DNA from: Olsenella sp. An290
GTDB lineage: Bacteria; Actinomycetota; Coriobacteriia; Coriobacteriales; Atopobiaceae
Assembly (NCBI RefSeq): GCF_002159535.1
Contig: NZ_NFIU01000013.1
Span: 1 to 53,513, forward strand
Length of the DNA: 53,513 nt
Direction of reading: 5' to 3'
Position numbers and translations under genes: made by a program. This document shows positions 16,727 to 24,439 of this stretch, one piece after another; within the stretch, counting starts at the first letter, position 1, and each line of letters opens with the position of its first letter. Below the pieces are notes generated by a model, which searched no databases, had not been told where the DNA came from, and saw only the letters and a list, made by a program, of their open reading frames with translations.

Positions 16727-17506
16727 TCATGCCTCCGCGCACTCGAAAAAGCGACGGTACAGCTCCAGCTCGCCCGGCGTGTCAAGACTCGACGCAAACG
16801 TCACGCTTCCGCGCCGCGAGCGCTCCGCGAGCAGCCCCTCGTCCGCGAGGCGCGCGCGAAGCTGCCGGGCCGTCCCCTCGCCGCCGTCAAAGAAGCGCAC
16901 GCCCGGCCCCACCACGCGCGCGATCTGCCGCCTCACAAACGGGTAGTGGGTGCAGCCGAGCACCACCGCGTCGGCCCCGGCCGCGTACGGCCCCACCAGT
17001 TTCTGGAGCATCAACGCAAGGTCCGGCGCGTCCAGGTCCCCGCGCTCGATGCGCGCGGCAAGCCCGGGGCAGGGCACGGGAACGACCTCGCACTCCCCCT
17101 CCCACGTGCGCGCAAGCTCGTGGTACTTGTCAAGCCTGAGCGTGACCTCCGTGGCCATGACAAGGACGCGCCCGTGCGGAAGCGCGAGCGCCGCGGGCTT
17201 GAGCGCCGGCTCGATCCCCACGATCGGCACGTCGCGGTGCTCGGAGCGCAGGGTCGCGGCCGCCGCGGAGGTTGCCGTGTTGCAGGCAATGACGATGGCC
17301 TTGGCGCCCTCTGAGAGAAAGCGCTCGACGATTTCCCGGGAAAGGTCGAGCACCTGGCCTTCGGTCTTCTCGCCATACGGGGCGTTCGCCGAGTCGCCAA
17401 AGAAGCGGAAGTCCTCGTGCGGAAGCTCGTCCACGAGCGCGCGCAGGACGCTGATACCGCCCACTCCGGAGTCAAAGACCCCCACGAAGCCGTCGCTTCC
17501 TGCCAT
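16727..17506 (-). CDS. murI: Glutamate racemase
   Basis: 259 aa from the ATG at 17506 (MAGSDGFVGVFDSGVGG); an in-frame start at 17605 would add a 33-residue tail that is atypical for the family, and AGGGGGCGG precedes 17506. Both catalytic cysteines are present in their motifs, IACNTATSAA and LGCTHYPFV, with the substrate-binding GDSANAPYG. The enzyme interconverts L- and D-glutamate for peptidoglycan precursor synthesis in the cytoplasm. Length matches the family (260-270). The 3' end runs toward repeat array 2; degV is convergent. Confidence 0.93.
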   Translation of the reverse strand: MAGSDGFVGVFDSGVGGISVLRALVDELPHEDFRFFGDSANAPYGEKTEGQVLDLSREIVERFLSEGAKAIVIACNTATSAAAATLRSEHRDVPIVGIEPALKPAALALPHGRVLVMATEVTLRLDKYHELARTWEGECEVVPVPCPGLAARIERGDLDAPDLALMLQKLVGPYAAGADAVVLGCTHYPFVRRQIARVVGPGVRFFDGGEGTARQLRARLADEGLLAERSRRGSVTFASSLDTPGELELYRRFFECAEA

Positions 17507-17647
17507 CGGACCGCCCCCTCTCTGACCCGTTGCTCCCGTTGGCCTCCTCAGAAGAATAGCGCATCCGCACACGGCCCCTCTCGCGGCCAAAACCCTGCCG
17601 CTCATGGTTTTCTATCTTAAAAGGTATATCGACTGACATAGTAATAG

Positions 17648-17658
17648 GGTAGCCTACC
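17648..17658. promoter_or_regulatory. Possible PadR operator: GGTAG-C-CTACC dyad
   Basis: A perfect 11-bp dyad sits 22 bp before the padR start codon inside an AT-rich stretch (17610-17660) that should contain the promoter. PadR regulators usually repress their own operon from such sites. Assignment is by position only. Confidence 0.35.
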
Positions 17659-17679
17659 AACAGGAAAAGGAGGTGGGCC

Positions 17680-18030
17680 ATGGCATCAAGAGACGCAGAG
17701 AGCGACCTCATCCGCGGCAACGTCGACGCGATCGTGCTGCATGTCCTCTCGGCAGGGGACTCCTACGGCTACGAAATCCTCAAGGAGGTCGCCGCGGCAA
17801 GCCGCGGGGACTACGAGATGAAGGAGCCCTCCCTCTACACGAGCCTCAAGCGGCTCGAGGGCCAGGGGCTCGTCACGGGATACTGGGGCAGCGAGTCCCA
17901 GGGCGCGCGGCGCAAGTACTACCACATCACCCAGAGCGGACGCACCGAGCTCGCGGAGGCAACCGAGCGGTGGGTCCGGGCGCGAACCATCATTGACAGG
18001 CTCCTTGACCAGGACGGAGGCGCAAGATGA
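17680..18030 (+). CDS. PadR family transcriptional regulator
   Basis: 116 aa, ATG at 17680 behind AAAGGAGG. The winged-helix signature is complete: IVLHVLSAGDSYGYEILKEV at residues 19-38, then PSLYTSLKRLEGQGLV as recognition helix and wing, and RRKYYHITQSGRTEL. It is a short PadR of the subfamily that pairs with a membrane protein. Its stop overlaps the start of the next gene by four bases (ATGA), so the two are co-translated. The likely role is autorepression of this two-gene operon in response to an envelope or antimicrobial signal, inferred from similar PadR/membrane pairs. Confidence 0.93.
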   Translation: MASRDAESDLIRGNVDAIVLHVLSAGDSYGYEILKEVAAASRGDYEMKEPSLYTSLKRLEGQGLVTGYWGSESQGARRKYYHITQSGRTELAEATERWVRARTIIDRLLDQDGGAR

Positions 18031-19139
18031 GCGGCAGGGACGACATCAGGATGCACGTCGAGCACCTCTTCGAGGGGCGCACCCTCGACGCGGAGACCAT
18101 CGAGCTCAAGGAAGAGATCTACGGCAACCTCGTGGCGCGCTTCGACGACTACGTGGCGCAGGGCATGAGCGCCGAGGAGGCGTATCGCCGCACGTGTGAG
18201 GCCGTGACCAGCATCGATGACGTGCTGGACGGCGAGAAGGACGACGCGGCCGCAACCGCGGTTGACCCCACGGTCGTGGCGCCCGTGGTCGCGCCCGCGG
18301 ATGCCCCGGAGGCCGAGAAGGACGTCCCGCCGGCGCCCGTCGCCGAGCCGCGGGGGAAGCGCTGGCCAACCTGGGCGATCGTGCTTGTGGCGGTTGCGGC
18401 CGTACTGGTCGTGGGCATGATCGTGGTGACGGTGTTCAACCTCCTGAGCACGGACGACGCCCGCAACGCCTACAACAGCTCGACGGACGCGACCGTCCAG
18501 CAGATTGCGGATGACGACGCCCCGACCTACCAGGACGACGCCGATGACGCGACGACGCCCTCGACCGGCAACGGCCGCGGCAACGGGAACGGCACCGGCG
18601 ACGCGCCGCAGGACGGCACGGGCAACGGTCACGGTGCCACTGCCGAGGGCTCGACCGGCCTCATGGCCGAGGTCCTGGCACACTCCTCCGAGGACCTGGC
18701 CGCCTATGCCAACACCGATGCCTCCGACACGGCTCGCCTGCAGGAGATCGTGAGCGGGCTGCCCCTGGGCGCGTACGTGAGCGAGGTCACAACGGACGCC
18801 GGAGCGAAGGGCCTCTCCGTCACCTACTCCTACCAGCAGGACCGCAACCTTCTCGCCCGCAATGACGACCACGTTGACGCGGCGCTGGTCTACGACGTGG
18901 CGGCTCTGATGTGCGCCGCGCCCGACCTCGCCTACGTGAGCGTGAAGGAGGTCGAGCCCGATGACGACGGCGGCACTGACCGCGACCTGTACGTCTTTGA
19001 GCGCGGCATGCTCGAGGGGCTTCTGGGCACCACGCTCGACGGCAGCAAGCTCTCCAGCGGGCCGTGGGAGGAGCTGCGCGCCCAGCTCATGACCGAGCGC
19101 GTCTACGACGAGGCCTGGGACCGCGCGGACCGCGACTAG
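18027..19139 (+). CDS. Single-pass membrane protein with DUF4825-like C-terminal domain, PadR partner
   Basis: 370 aa. The cytoplasmic N-terminus (residues 1-75) is helical and acidic (RDDIRMHVEHLFEGRTLDAE, RFDDYVAQGMSAEEAYRR), resembling the permease-prefix/DUF1700-like domains found beside PadR genes. A Pro/Ala linker follows, then one membrane segment (WAIVLVAVAAVLVVGMIVVTVFNLL, about 115-140), a Gly/Asn/Asp-rich exported linker, and a C-terminal domain (220-340) with LQEIVSGLPLGAYVSEV and GLSVTYSYQQD, resembling DUF4825. It may act as an envelope sensor or anti-regulator working with PadR. Domain resemblance is from memory of the families; function is unproven. Confidence 0.75.
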   Translation: MSGRDDIRMHVEHLFEGRTLDAETIELKEEIYGNLVARFDDYVAQGMSAEEAYRRTCEAVTSIDDVLDGEKDDAAATAVDPTVVAPVVAPADAPEAEKDVPPAPVAEPRGKRWPTWAIVLVAVAAVLVVGMIVVTVFNLLSTDDARNAYNSSTDATVQQIADDDAPTYQDDADDATTPSTGNGRGNGNGTGDAPQDGTGNGHGATAEGSTGLMAEVLAHSSEDLAAYANTDASDTARLQEIVSGLPLGAYVSEVTTDAGAKGLSVTYSYQQDRNLLARNDDHVDAALVYDVAALMCAAPDLAYVSVKEVEPDDDGGTDRDLYVFERGMLEGLLGTTLDGSKLSSGPWEELRAQLMTERVYDEAWDRADRD

Positions 19140-19183
19140 GGCCCGGCGGCCGGGCTGGTACGTGCGGCACACATCTGTCAGAA

Positions 19184-19211
19184 TCTGGGGTCGGAAACAA
19201 CCGACCCCAGA
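19184..19211 (+). other. Hairpin immediately upstream of the FKBP ribosome-binding site
   Basis: A perfect 11-bp stem TCTGGGGTCGG / CCGACCCCAGA with an AAACAA loop ends 12 bases before the FKBP start, just ahead of its GGGAG. There is no U tract, so it is a weak terminator candidate for the PadR operon. It could instead be a 5'-end stabiliser or translational control element for the FKBP mRNA. Confidence 0.6.
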
Positions 19212-19223
19212 GACGGGAGACCC

Positions 19224-19649
19224 ATGAGCAACGAAGGCAAGAAGGTCAAGGTCCACTACGTGGGCACGCTCGACGACGGCACCAAGTTCGACTCCTCGCG
19301 CGACCGCGGCGAGCCGCTGGCCTTCACCTGCATGGCGGGCCAGATGATCGCCGGCTTTGACGCCGCCGTGCGCGAGATGGAGGTGGGCCAGGTCGTCGAC
19401 GTGCGCCTGGAGCCTGCCGAGGCCTACGGCGAGCGCGACGAGCGCCTCGTGCAGACGCTTCCCGTGGCCGCCATGCCCGGAGCCGAGAACCTCTCGGTGG
19501 GCGAGCGCGTGATGCTTGCCTCCCCTACCGGCCAGCCCTTCCCCGCCACGGTGGCCGCGCTCGAGGACGGCAACATCACCTTTGACATGAACCACGAGAT
19601 GGCCGGGAAGGCGCTCAACTTCAACATCGAGCTGCTCGAGGTGGAGTAG
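19224..19649 (+). CDS. FKBP-type peptidyl-prolyl isomerase, SlyD-like
   Basis: 141 aa. The FKBP core is visible as VHYVGTLDDGTKFDSSRDRGEPL, MIAGFDAAVREMEVGQ and the late VAALEDGNITFDMNHEMAGKALNF. Residues 66-125 form the insert-in-flap domain typical of SlyD-type chaperone-isomerases. It lacks the His/Cys-rich metal-binding tail of E. coli SlyD, as is usual in Gram-positives. It assists cytoplasmic protein folding. Transcription runs to the strong bidirectional terminator at 19772-19822, shared with the convergent metY gene. Confidence 0.92.
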   Translation: MSNEGKKVKVHYVGTLDDGTKFDSSRDRGEPLAFTCMAGQMIAGFDAAVREMEVGQVVDVRLEPAEAYGERDERLVQTLPVAAMPGAENLSVGERVMLASPTGQPFPATVAALEDGNITFDMNHEMAGKALNFNIELLEVE

Positions 19650-19736
19650 GCGGCGCCGCACGGAGCCTGCCGCTCGGACGGGCCTGCGGCCCCTGCGTAA
19701 AATGACGCCCAATGCGCGCGGGCCTGCGGGCAGCGG

Positions 19737-19771
19737 CGCGCACTGGACAATAAATTCGTCCGTTCGGACAC
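19737..19771. repeat. Dispersed repeat element, copy 1
   Basis: GCGCACT-GGACAA followed by GTCCG-TT-CGGACACAAA. The same order of blocks (GCGCACT-CGACAA, then GTCCG-CA-CGGACACAAA) recurs at 46552-46589, suggesting a mobile or conserved palindromic element. Here it abuts the metY/FKBP terminator. Confidence 0.6.
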
Positions 19772-19822
19772 AAATCCCGGCGAGTGCGCGCTCGGTAACG
19801 CGCACTCGCCGGGATTTTGCTA
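19772..19822. terminator. Bidirectional terminator between convergent FKBP and metY genes
   Basis: A perfect 19-bp stem (19772-19790 with 19799-19817) encloses an 8-base loop and is followed by TTTTG on the plus strand. On the minus strand the stem is followed by TTTGTG. One of the strongest hairpins in the window. Confidence 0.9.
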
Positions 19823-19899
19823 CAGCCCCCGCGGCGCTACGGCACCCGCGCCGTCACAACGTCCGGGCCGTCACGGCGCCAGACGCGCAGCGCGCGACC

Positions 19900-21183
19900 C
19901 TAGATCGCGGCGAGCGCCTGCTCGATGTCGGCAATCAGGTCCGCGCTGTCCTCCAGGCCGCACGAGAAGCGCACCATGGCGGGCGAAATGCCCGCGGCGG
20001 CCAACTCGTCGTCGGTCATCTGGCGGTGCGTCGTGGACGCCGGGTGCAGGCAGCAGGTGCGGGCGTCCGCCACGTGCGTCTCGATGGCGGCCAGGCGCAG
20101 CGCGCCCATGAACTTCTCGGCCGCCGCGCGACCGCCCGCCAGTTCAAAGGAGACCACACCGGAGCCGCCCTCGGGCAGGTACTTCTGCGTAAGGGCGTAG
20201 TACGGGTCGCCGGGGAGGTGCGGGAAGCGCACCGACGTGACGTGCTCGGAGCCCGAGAGGTACTCCGCCACGGCAAGGCCGTTCCTGAAGTGCTGCGGCA
20301 TGCGCACGTGCAGGCTCTCGAGGCCGAGGTTCAGGTAGAACGCGTTCTGCGGGCTCTGGATGGAGCCGAGGTCGCGCATGAGCTGCGAGGTGGCCTTGGT
20401 GATGAAGGCACCGGCCTGGCCGAACTTCTCGGCATAGACGATGCCGTGGTAGGACTCGTCCGGGGTGGTGAGGCCGGGGAACTTGTCCGCGTGCGCCATC
20501 CAGTCAAAGTTGCCGGAGTCCACGATGGCGCCGCCCACGCCCGCACCGTGACCGTCCATGTACTTGGTGGTGGAGTGCGTCACGATGTCGGCGCCCCACT
20601 CGATCGGGTGGCAGAAGATCGGCGTGGCAAAGGTGTTGTCCACGATGAGCGGCACGCCGTGGTCGTGCGCGGCCTTGGCAAAGAGCTCGATGTCCAGCAC
20701 GTCGAGCGCGGGGTTGGCGATGGTCTCGCCAAAGACGGCGCGCGTGTTGGGGCGGAAGGCCGCCGCAAGCTCCTCCTCCGTCGCCGTGGGCGAGACGAAC
20801 GTGGACTCCACACCCATCTTGGCCATCGTGTGCGCGATGAGGTTGTAGGTGCCGCCGTAGATGGCCGAGCTCGCCACGATGTGGCTGCCCGCCTCGCAGA
20901 TGTTGAAGAGCGCGTAGAAGTTGGCCGCCTGGCCGGAGCTCGTGAGCATGGCCGCCGCGCCGCCCTCGAGGGCGCAGATCTTGGCCGCCACCGCGTCGTT
21001 GGTGGGGTTCTGCAGGCGCGTGTAGAAGTAGCCCGAGGCCTCGAGGTCAAAGAGCTGGCCCATGTGCTCGGAGGTCTCGTACCTGAAGGTGGTGGACTGG
21101 ACGATGGGAATCTGGCGCGGCTCGCCGTCGCCGGGCGTGTAGCCGGCCTGGACGCAGCGGGTCGCGATGCTCTGGTCTGCCAT
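19900..21183 (-). CDS. metY: O-acetylhomoserine sulfhydrylase (MetY-type PLP enzyme)
   Basis: 427 aa, ATG at 21183 with AAAGGAT upstream. Cys/Met-metabolism PLP signature: the lysine that forms the Schiff base is in THSTTKYMDGHGAGVGG (about residues 200-216), and the phosphate-binding SSGQAANFYAL is near 81. Length and the RCVQAGYTPGDGEPRQIPIVQSTTF start are typical of the O-acetylhomoserine sulfhydrylase branch rather than MetB/MetC (about 380-400 aa). It makes homocysteine from O-acetylhomoserine and sulfide, feeding the MetH/MetF enzymes at 47.6-51.7 kb. A -10-like TATTAT lies about 25 bp upstream of the start; I see no SAM or T-box leader. Confidence 0.93.
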   Translation of the reverse strand: MADQSIATRCVQAGYTPGDGEPRQIPIVQSTTFRYETSEHMGQLFDLEASGYFYTRLQNPTNDAVAAKICALEGGAAAMLTSSGQAANFYALFNICEAGSHIVASSAIYGGTYNLIAHTMAKMGVESTFVSPTATEEELAAAFRPNTRAVFGETIANPALDVLDIELFAKAAHDHGVPLIVDNTFATPIFCHPIEWGADIVTHSTTKYMDGHGAGVGGAIVDSGNFDWMAHADKFPGLTTPDESYHGIVYAEKFGQAGAFITKATSQLMRDLGSIQSPQNAFYLNLGLESLHVRMPQHFRNGLAVAEYLSGSEHVTSVRFPHLPGDPYYALTQKYLPEGGSGVVSFELAGGRAAAEKFMGALRLAAIETHVADARTCCLHPASTTHRQMTDDELAAAGISPAMVRFSCGLEDSADLIADIEQALAAI

Positions 21184-21265
21184 GGGGATCCTTTCTGTAG
21201 GGTGCGACCATAATAGCGTGCCCGCACGGCGCCGCCTCTTTCCCCGCCGTCGCGTTGCCCAAGAT

Positions 21266-21338
21266 TAACGCGCAAAATCTGACATTTCACAAACCCAAAC
21301 CTCGGTATATATGAAATGAAAACAGATTTTGCGCGTTA
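21266..21338. repeat. 73-bp nested inverted repeat with 16-bp perfect arms
   Basis: Outer arms TAACGCGCAAAATCTG (21266-21281) and CAGATTTTGCGCGTTA (21323-21338) are exact complements. Inside, CATTTCA and TGAAATG form a second pair. The middle contains GGTATATAT and is far more AT-rich than the surrounding DNA. It lies upstream of metY and downstream of fumC. It resembles a non-autonomous palindromic (MITE-like) element; no target-site duplication is obvious. Confidence 0.75.
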
Positions 21339-21456
21339 TTTGAGACGGGGGCGCGGATGGCGAGAAGGACCCACGGCCTGAGGCGCTGCCGGGGCGCGGC
21401 GCGCGGTGGCGAGAAGAACCACCACCCCGCGCGGCCGCGGCCACCCCGCGCGGCGG

Positions 21457-22869
21457 CTACACCATCTGCTCGGGGTGGAAGACCTCGTCGAAGCGCTCGG
21501 GGGTAAGGAGGCCCAGTCCCACGCAGGCGTCTCGCAGGCTCGTCCCCTCGGCAAAGGCCTTCTTGGCCACGCGAGCGGCGTTGTCGTAGCCGATATAGGG
21601 GTTGAGGCTCGTCACCAGCATGAGCGAGTCGTGCAGGTTGCGACGCATCTTCTCCCGGTTGGCCGTGATGCCGGAGACGCAGCGCTCGTCAAAGGAGAGA
21701 ATCGCGTCCGCGAGCAGGCGCACGCTCTGCAGGTAGTTGTAGGCGATCACCGGCATGAAGACGTTGAGCTCGAAGTTGCCCTGGGAGGCTGCCATGCCGA
21801 TCGCGGCGTCGTTGCCCATGACCTGCACGGCCACCATCGTCACGGCCTCGCACTGGGTGGGGTTGACCTTGCCCGGCATGATGGAGCTGCCCGGCTCGTT
21901 GGCCGGGATGGCGATCTCGCCGAGGCCAAGGCGCGGGCCCGAGGCGAGCCAGCGCACGTCGTTGGCGATCTTCATCAGGTTGGCGGCAAGGCCCTTCACG
22001 GCGCCGTGGGAGAACACGAGCGCGTCCTTGCCCGTGAGCGCGCGGAACTTGTTGGGGTCGGTCTCAAACGGAAGGCCGGTGAGCTCCGCAAGCTCGGCGG
22101 CCACCGCCTCGTCAAAGCCCTCGGGGGCGTTGAGGCCCGTGCCCACCGCGGTGCCGCCGAGGGCCAGCCGATAGAGCCCGGGCATGGCGGCGAGAAGTTC
22201 TTCTCGGGAGGACTCGAGCAGGCCGCGCCACCCGGAGATCTCCTGCGAGAAGGAGATGGGCACCGCGTCCTGCAGGTGGGTCCTGCCGCTCTTGACCACA
22301 CCCTCGTTCTCTGCCTCGAGACGGCGCAGCGTGCCCACGAGCTGGTCGATCGCAGGCAGGAGACGCCCGGTCACGGCAAGCGCCGCGGCCACGTGCATGG
22401 CCGTGGGGAAGGTGTCGTTGGAGGACTGGCTCATGTTCACCGAGTCGTTGGGGTGAAGCGGCCGCGGAAGTGCCACCCCGCGCTCGGCGGCGAGCTGGTT
22501 GCCGCGGTTGGCGAGCACCTCGTTCATGTTCATGTTGGACTGCGTGCCGGAGCCCGTCTGCCACACCACGAGCGGGAAGTCGGCGTCGTGGCTGCCGTCG
22601 AGCACCTCGTCGGCGGCGGCGCAGATGAGCTCGCAGGCCTCGCGCCCGAGCCGCCCAAGCCGGCTGTTCGCCCGGGCCGCAGCCTTCTTGACCAAGGCAA
22701 ACGCACGCACGACCCCCTCGGGCATGCGCTCGGTGCCTATCGGGAAGTTCTCATGGCTGCGCTCGGTCTGAGCACCCCAGAGGGCCCCCTCGGGCACAAG
22801 CATCTCGCCCATCGAGTCGCGCTCCACGCGCATGCCGTCCGGCACCGCGCCAATCGTCTCGTGCGTCAC
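21457..22869 (-). CDS. fumC: Class II fumarate hydratase
   Basis: 470 aa with a GTG start at 22869. The lyase-superfamily signature GSSIMPGKVNPTQCEA (about residues 322-337) carries the mobile catalytic-loop serine. SGRTHLQDAVPISFSQE, with a catalytic His, and GSGTQSNMNMNEVLANRG are also intact. Fumarase rather than aspartase is favoured by these phrases, but the superfamily is close. The start lies three bases past the stop of the SixA-CHAD gene, whose last codons supply the Shine-Dalgarno sequence, so the two are coupled. It converts fumarate and malate in the cytoplasm. Confidence 0.9.
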   Translation of the reverse strand: MTHETIGAVPDGMRVERDSMGEMLVPEGALWGAQTERSHENFPIGTERMPEGVVRAFALVKKAAARANSRLGRLGREACELICAAADEVLDGSHDADFPLVVWQTGSGTQSNMNMNEVLANRGNQLAAERGVALPRPLHPNDSVNMSQSSNDTFPTAMHVAAALAVTGRLLPAIDQLVGTLRRLEAENEGVVKSGRTHLQDAVPISFSQEISGWRGLLESSREELLAAMPGLYRLALGGTAVGTGLNAPEGFDEAVAAELAELTGLPFETDPNKFRALTGKDALVFSHGAVKGLAANLMKIANDVRWLASGPRLGLGEIAIPANEPGSSIMPGKVNPTQCEAVTMVAVQVMGNDAAIGMAASQGNFELNVFMPVIAYNYLQSVRLLADAILSFDERCVSGITANREKMRRNLHDSLMLVTSLNPYIGYDNAARVAKKAFAEGTSLRDACVGLGLLTPERFDEVFHPEQMV

Positions 22870-22872
22870 CTG

Positions 22873-24297
22873 CTACTCCTCCTCGTCGTGCCCGGCGGCC
22901 GGCGCGGGCGCGCCCTCGGCGTCGCGGACGTCGTCTGCCAGTGGGGAGGCCTCGGACGGCGCCGCGGCGTCGCGCGCGGACTCGGACTCGCCCCGCTCCC
23001 CCGCCTCCATGCGCTGGATGCCCGAGGTCAGGGCCGAGACGAGCTCCGCCTGGTCCCGCGCGACCACGCCCAGGTCGGCGCGGACTCCCCGGAAGCGCGG
23101 GCTCTTGGCGTACTCCTCGGCAAGGCGCCGGTTGCTCCAGGCGTCGGAGAGGGCGCCCAGCTCGCGCTGGATCTCGTCCATGTACGCGCTCGTCTGCGCG
23201 CGCTCCTCGCCCAGGACGGCACCCAGGCGCTCAGCCACGTAGTGCATCTCCTTGGCGTCACGGCGCGCGGAGTAGACGGCGTCGCCATCGCGCAGGTCCA
23301 TGCCAAAGAGGTCCTCGTCGAGCTTGGCGAACTCGGCGTCAAAGTGCGCCTGGAAGTCCTCGGGGGCAAGGCCGCGCGCAACGACCTTGGAGCGCCAGGT
23401 CAGGTGGGCAAGGTCGTCCGCGAGCTTGGCGAGCGCCTTCTTGGCGTGGCGCTTGCGCATGAGCGCGAGCAGCGACGCGCACTCGAGCGAGCGCTCCTTG
23501 GCGCAGGCGGTGGGCAGCAGGCTGTTGGTCCCGAGCTCGCCGCTCTCCACGAGATCGGCCGCGCTCTGGGAGAGGATGTCGAGCGCACGGAGGCGCGCGG
23601 AGGCCACCTGAAGCTCCTTGAGCACGTGCTCGGAGCGACGGTTCTGCTTCTTGGTCTGCCAGGGCTCTATGAACTGGAGCAGCGAGCGCACGCGGCGAAT
23701 CTCCACGCGGAAGGCGAGCAGGCGCTCGGGGTCCTCGGGGCGGTCGAGAAACGCGACCGCACGGGAGAGCAGGTCGGAGGCGGCGAAGGCAACCTCACGC
23801 TCCACGACCGCAAGCTCCTCCCACGACGTGGTCTCGGGGCCGGCGACGAACCAGCGGAGCGTGCCGTGCCCGCCCGGCCCCTCGGGCAGGGAGATGGCCG
23901 CGGAGGCACCCTTGCCAAAGCTCGGGCACGAGCCCAGCAGGCGCGCGGCCGCCTGATCGACGAAGGGAGCGTGCCCCACGGCCACGACGCACGAGGCCTG
24001 AGCGGCCTCGAGCTCGGCAAAGAACGCGGGGAGGCTCTGCGCGTAGAGGGACTGGCGGACCTCGATATCCTCGACCCCGAGGGCGTCCGCCACGATCTCG
24101 GCGGTCTCGAGCGCGCGGACGGCCGGGCTGCTCCAAACCTCCGCCTCGGCGTCGTCCCCAAGAAGGGACATCACGCGCGGCATGGCGGCCTGAAGCGAGC
24201 GGGCCCCGGAGGGCGTAAGCCTGCGGTCAAGGTCGGCCCCCGACTCCGAGGTGGCCTCGGGAGCTCCGTGCCTAACGAGTACCAGCGTCTTCACCAT
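22873..24297 (-). CDS. SixA-type histidine phosphatase fused to a CHAD domain
   Basis: 474 aa. Residues 1-150 are a short histidine phosphatase: RHG motif LVRHGAPE with the nucleophile His, SSPAVRALETAE carrying the second Arg, and GHAPFVDQAA with the second catalytic His. Residues about 190-420 are an all-helical CHAD domain (LLAFRVEIRRVRSLLQF, DLAHLTWRSKVVARGL, DAKEMHYVAERLGAVLG), a fold that binds polyphosphate via basic residues. The tail is acidic and low-complexity. SixA enzymes dephosphorylate phospho-His; joining to CHAD suggests action on or near polyphosphate granules. The fusion reads through without frameshift and is followed by fumC. Confidence 0.88.
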   Translation of the reverse strand: MVKTLVLVRHGAPEATSESGADLDRRLTPSGARSLQAAMPRVMSLLGDDAEAEVWSSPAVRALETAEIVADALGVEDIEVRQSLYAQSLPAFFAELEAAQASCVVAVGHAPFVDQAAARLLGSCPSFGKGASAAISLPEGPGGHGTLRWFVAGPETTSWEELAVVEREVAFAASDLLSRAVAFLDRPEDPERLLAFRVEIRRVRSLLQFIEPWQTKKQNRRSEHVLKELQVASARLRALDILSQSAADLVESGELGTNSLLPTACAKERSLECASLLALMRKRHAKKALAKLADDLAHLTWRSKVVARGLAPEDFQAHFDAEFAKLDEDLFGMDLRDGDAVYSARRDAKEMHYVAERLGAVLGEERAQTSAYMDEIQRELGALSDAWSNRRLAEEYAKSPRFRGVRADLGVVARDQAELVSALTSGIQRMEAGERGESESARDAAAPSEASPLADDVRDAEGAPAPAAGHDEEE

Positions 24298-24439
24298 ATG
24301 CCCCCCATCTTCGATGCCCTACCCTAGCAGCATAGCAATTCGCCGTTCGCCGATTCTCCGGGACGGGGGACGGGGGGTGGAGCCCGGCGGCCCGAGAGGG
24401 GGCGGGGCAAGAGGCGCCCGCCCCCGCTCCGCCGAGCCG

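Noticed and set aside
21184-21456. T-box or SAM leader upstream of metY
   Set aside because: The prominent structure there is a symmetric inverted repeat with no T-box or SAM core motif, and a -10-like TATTAT lies between it and the gene.
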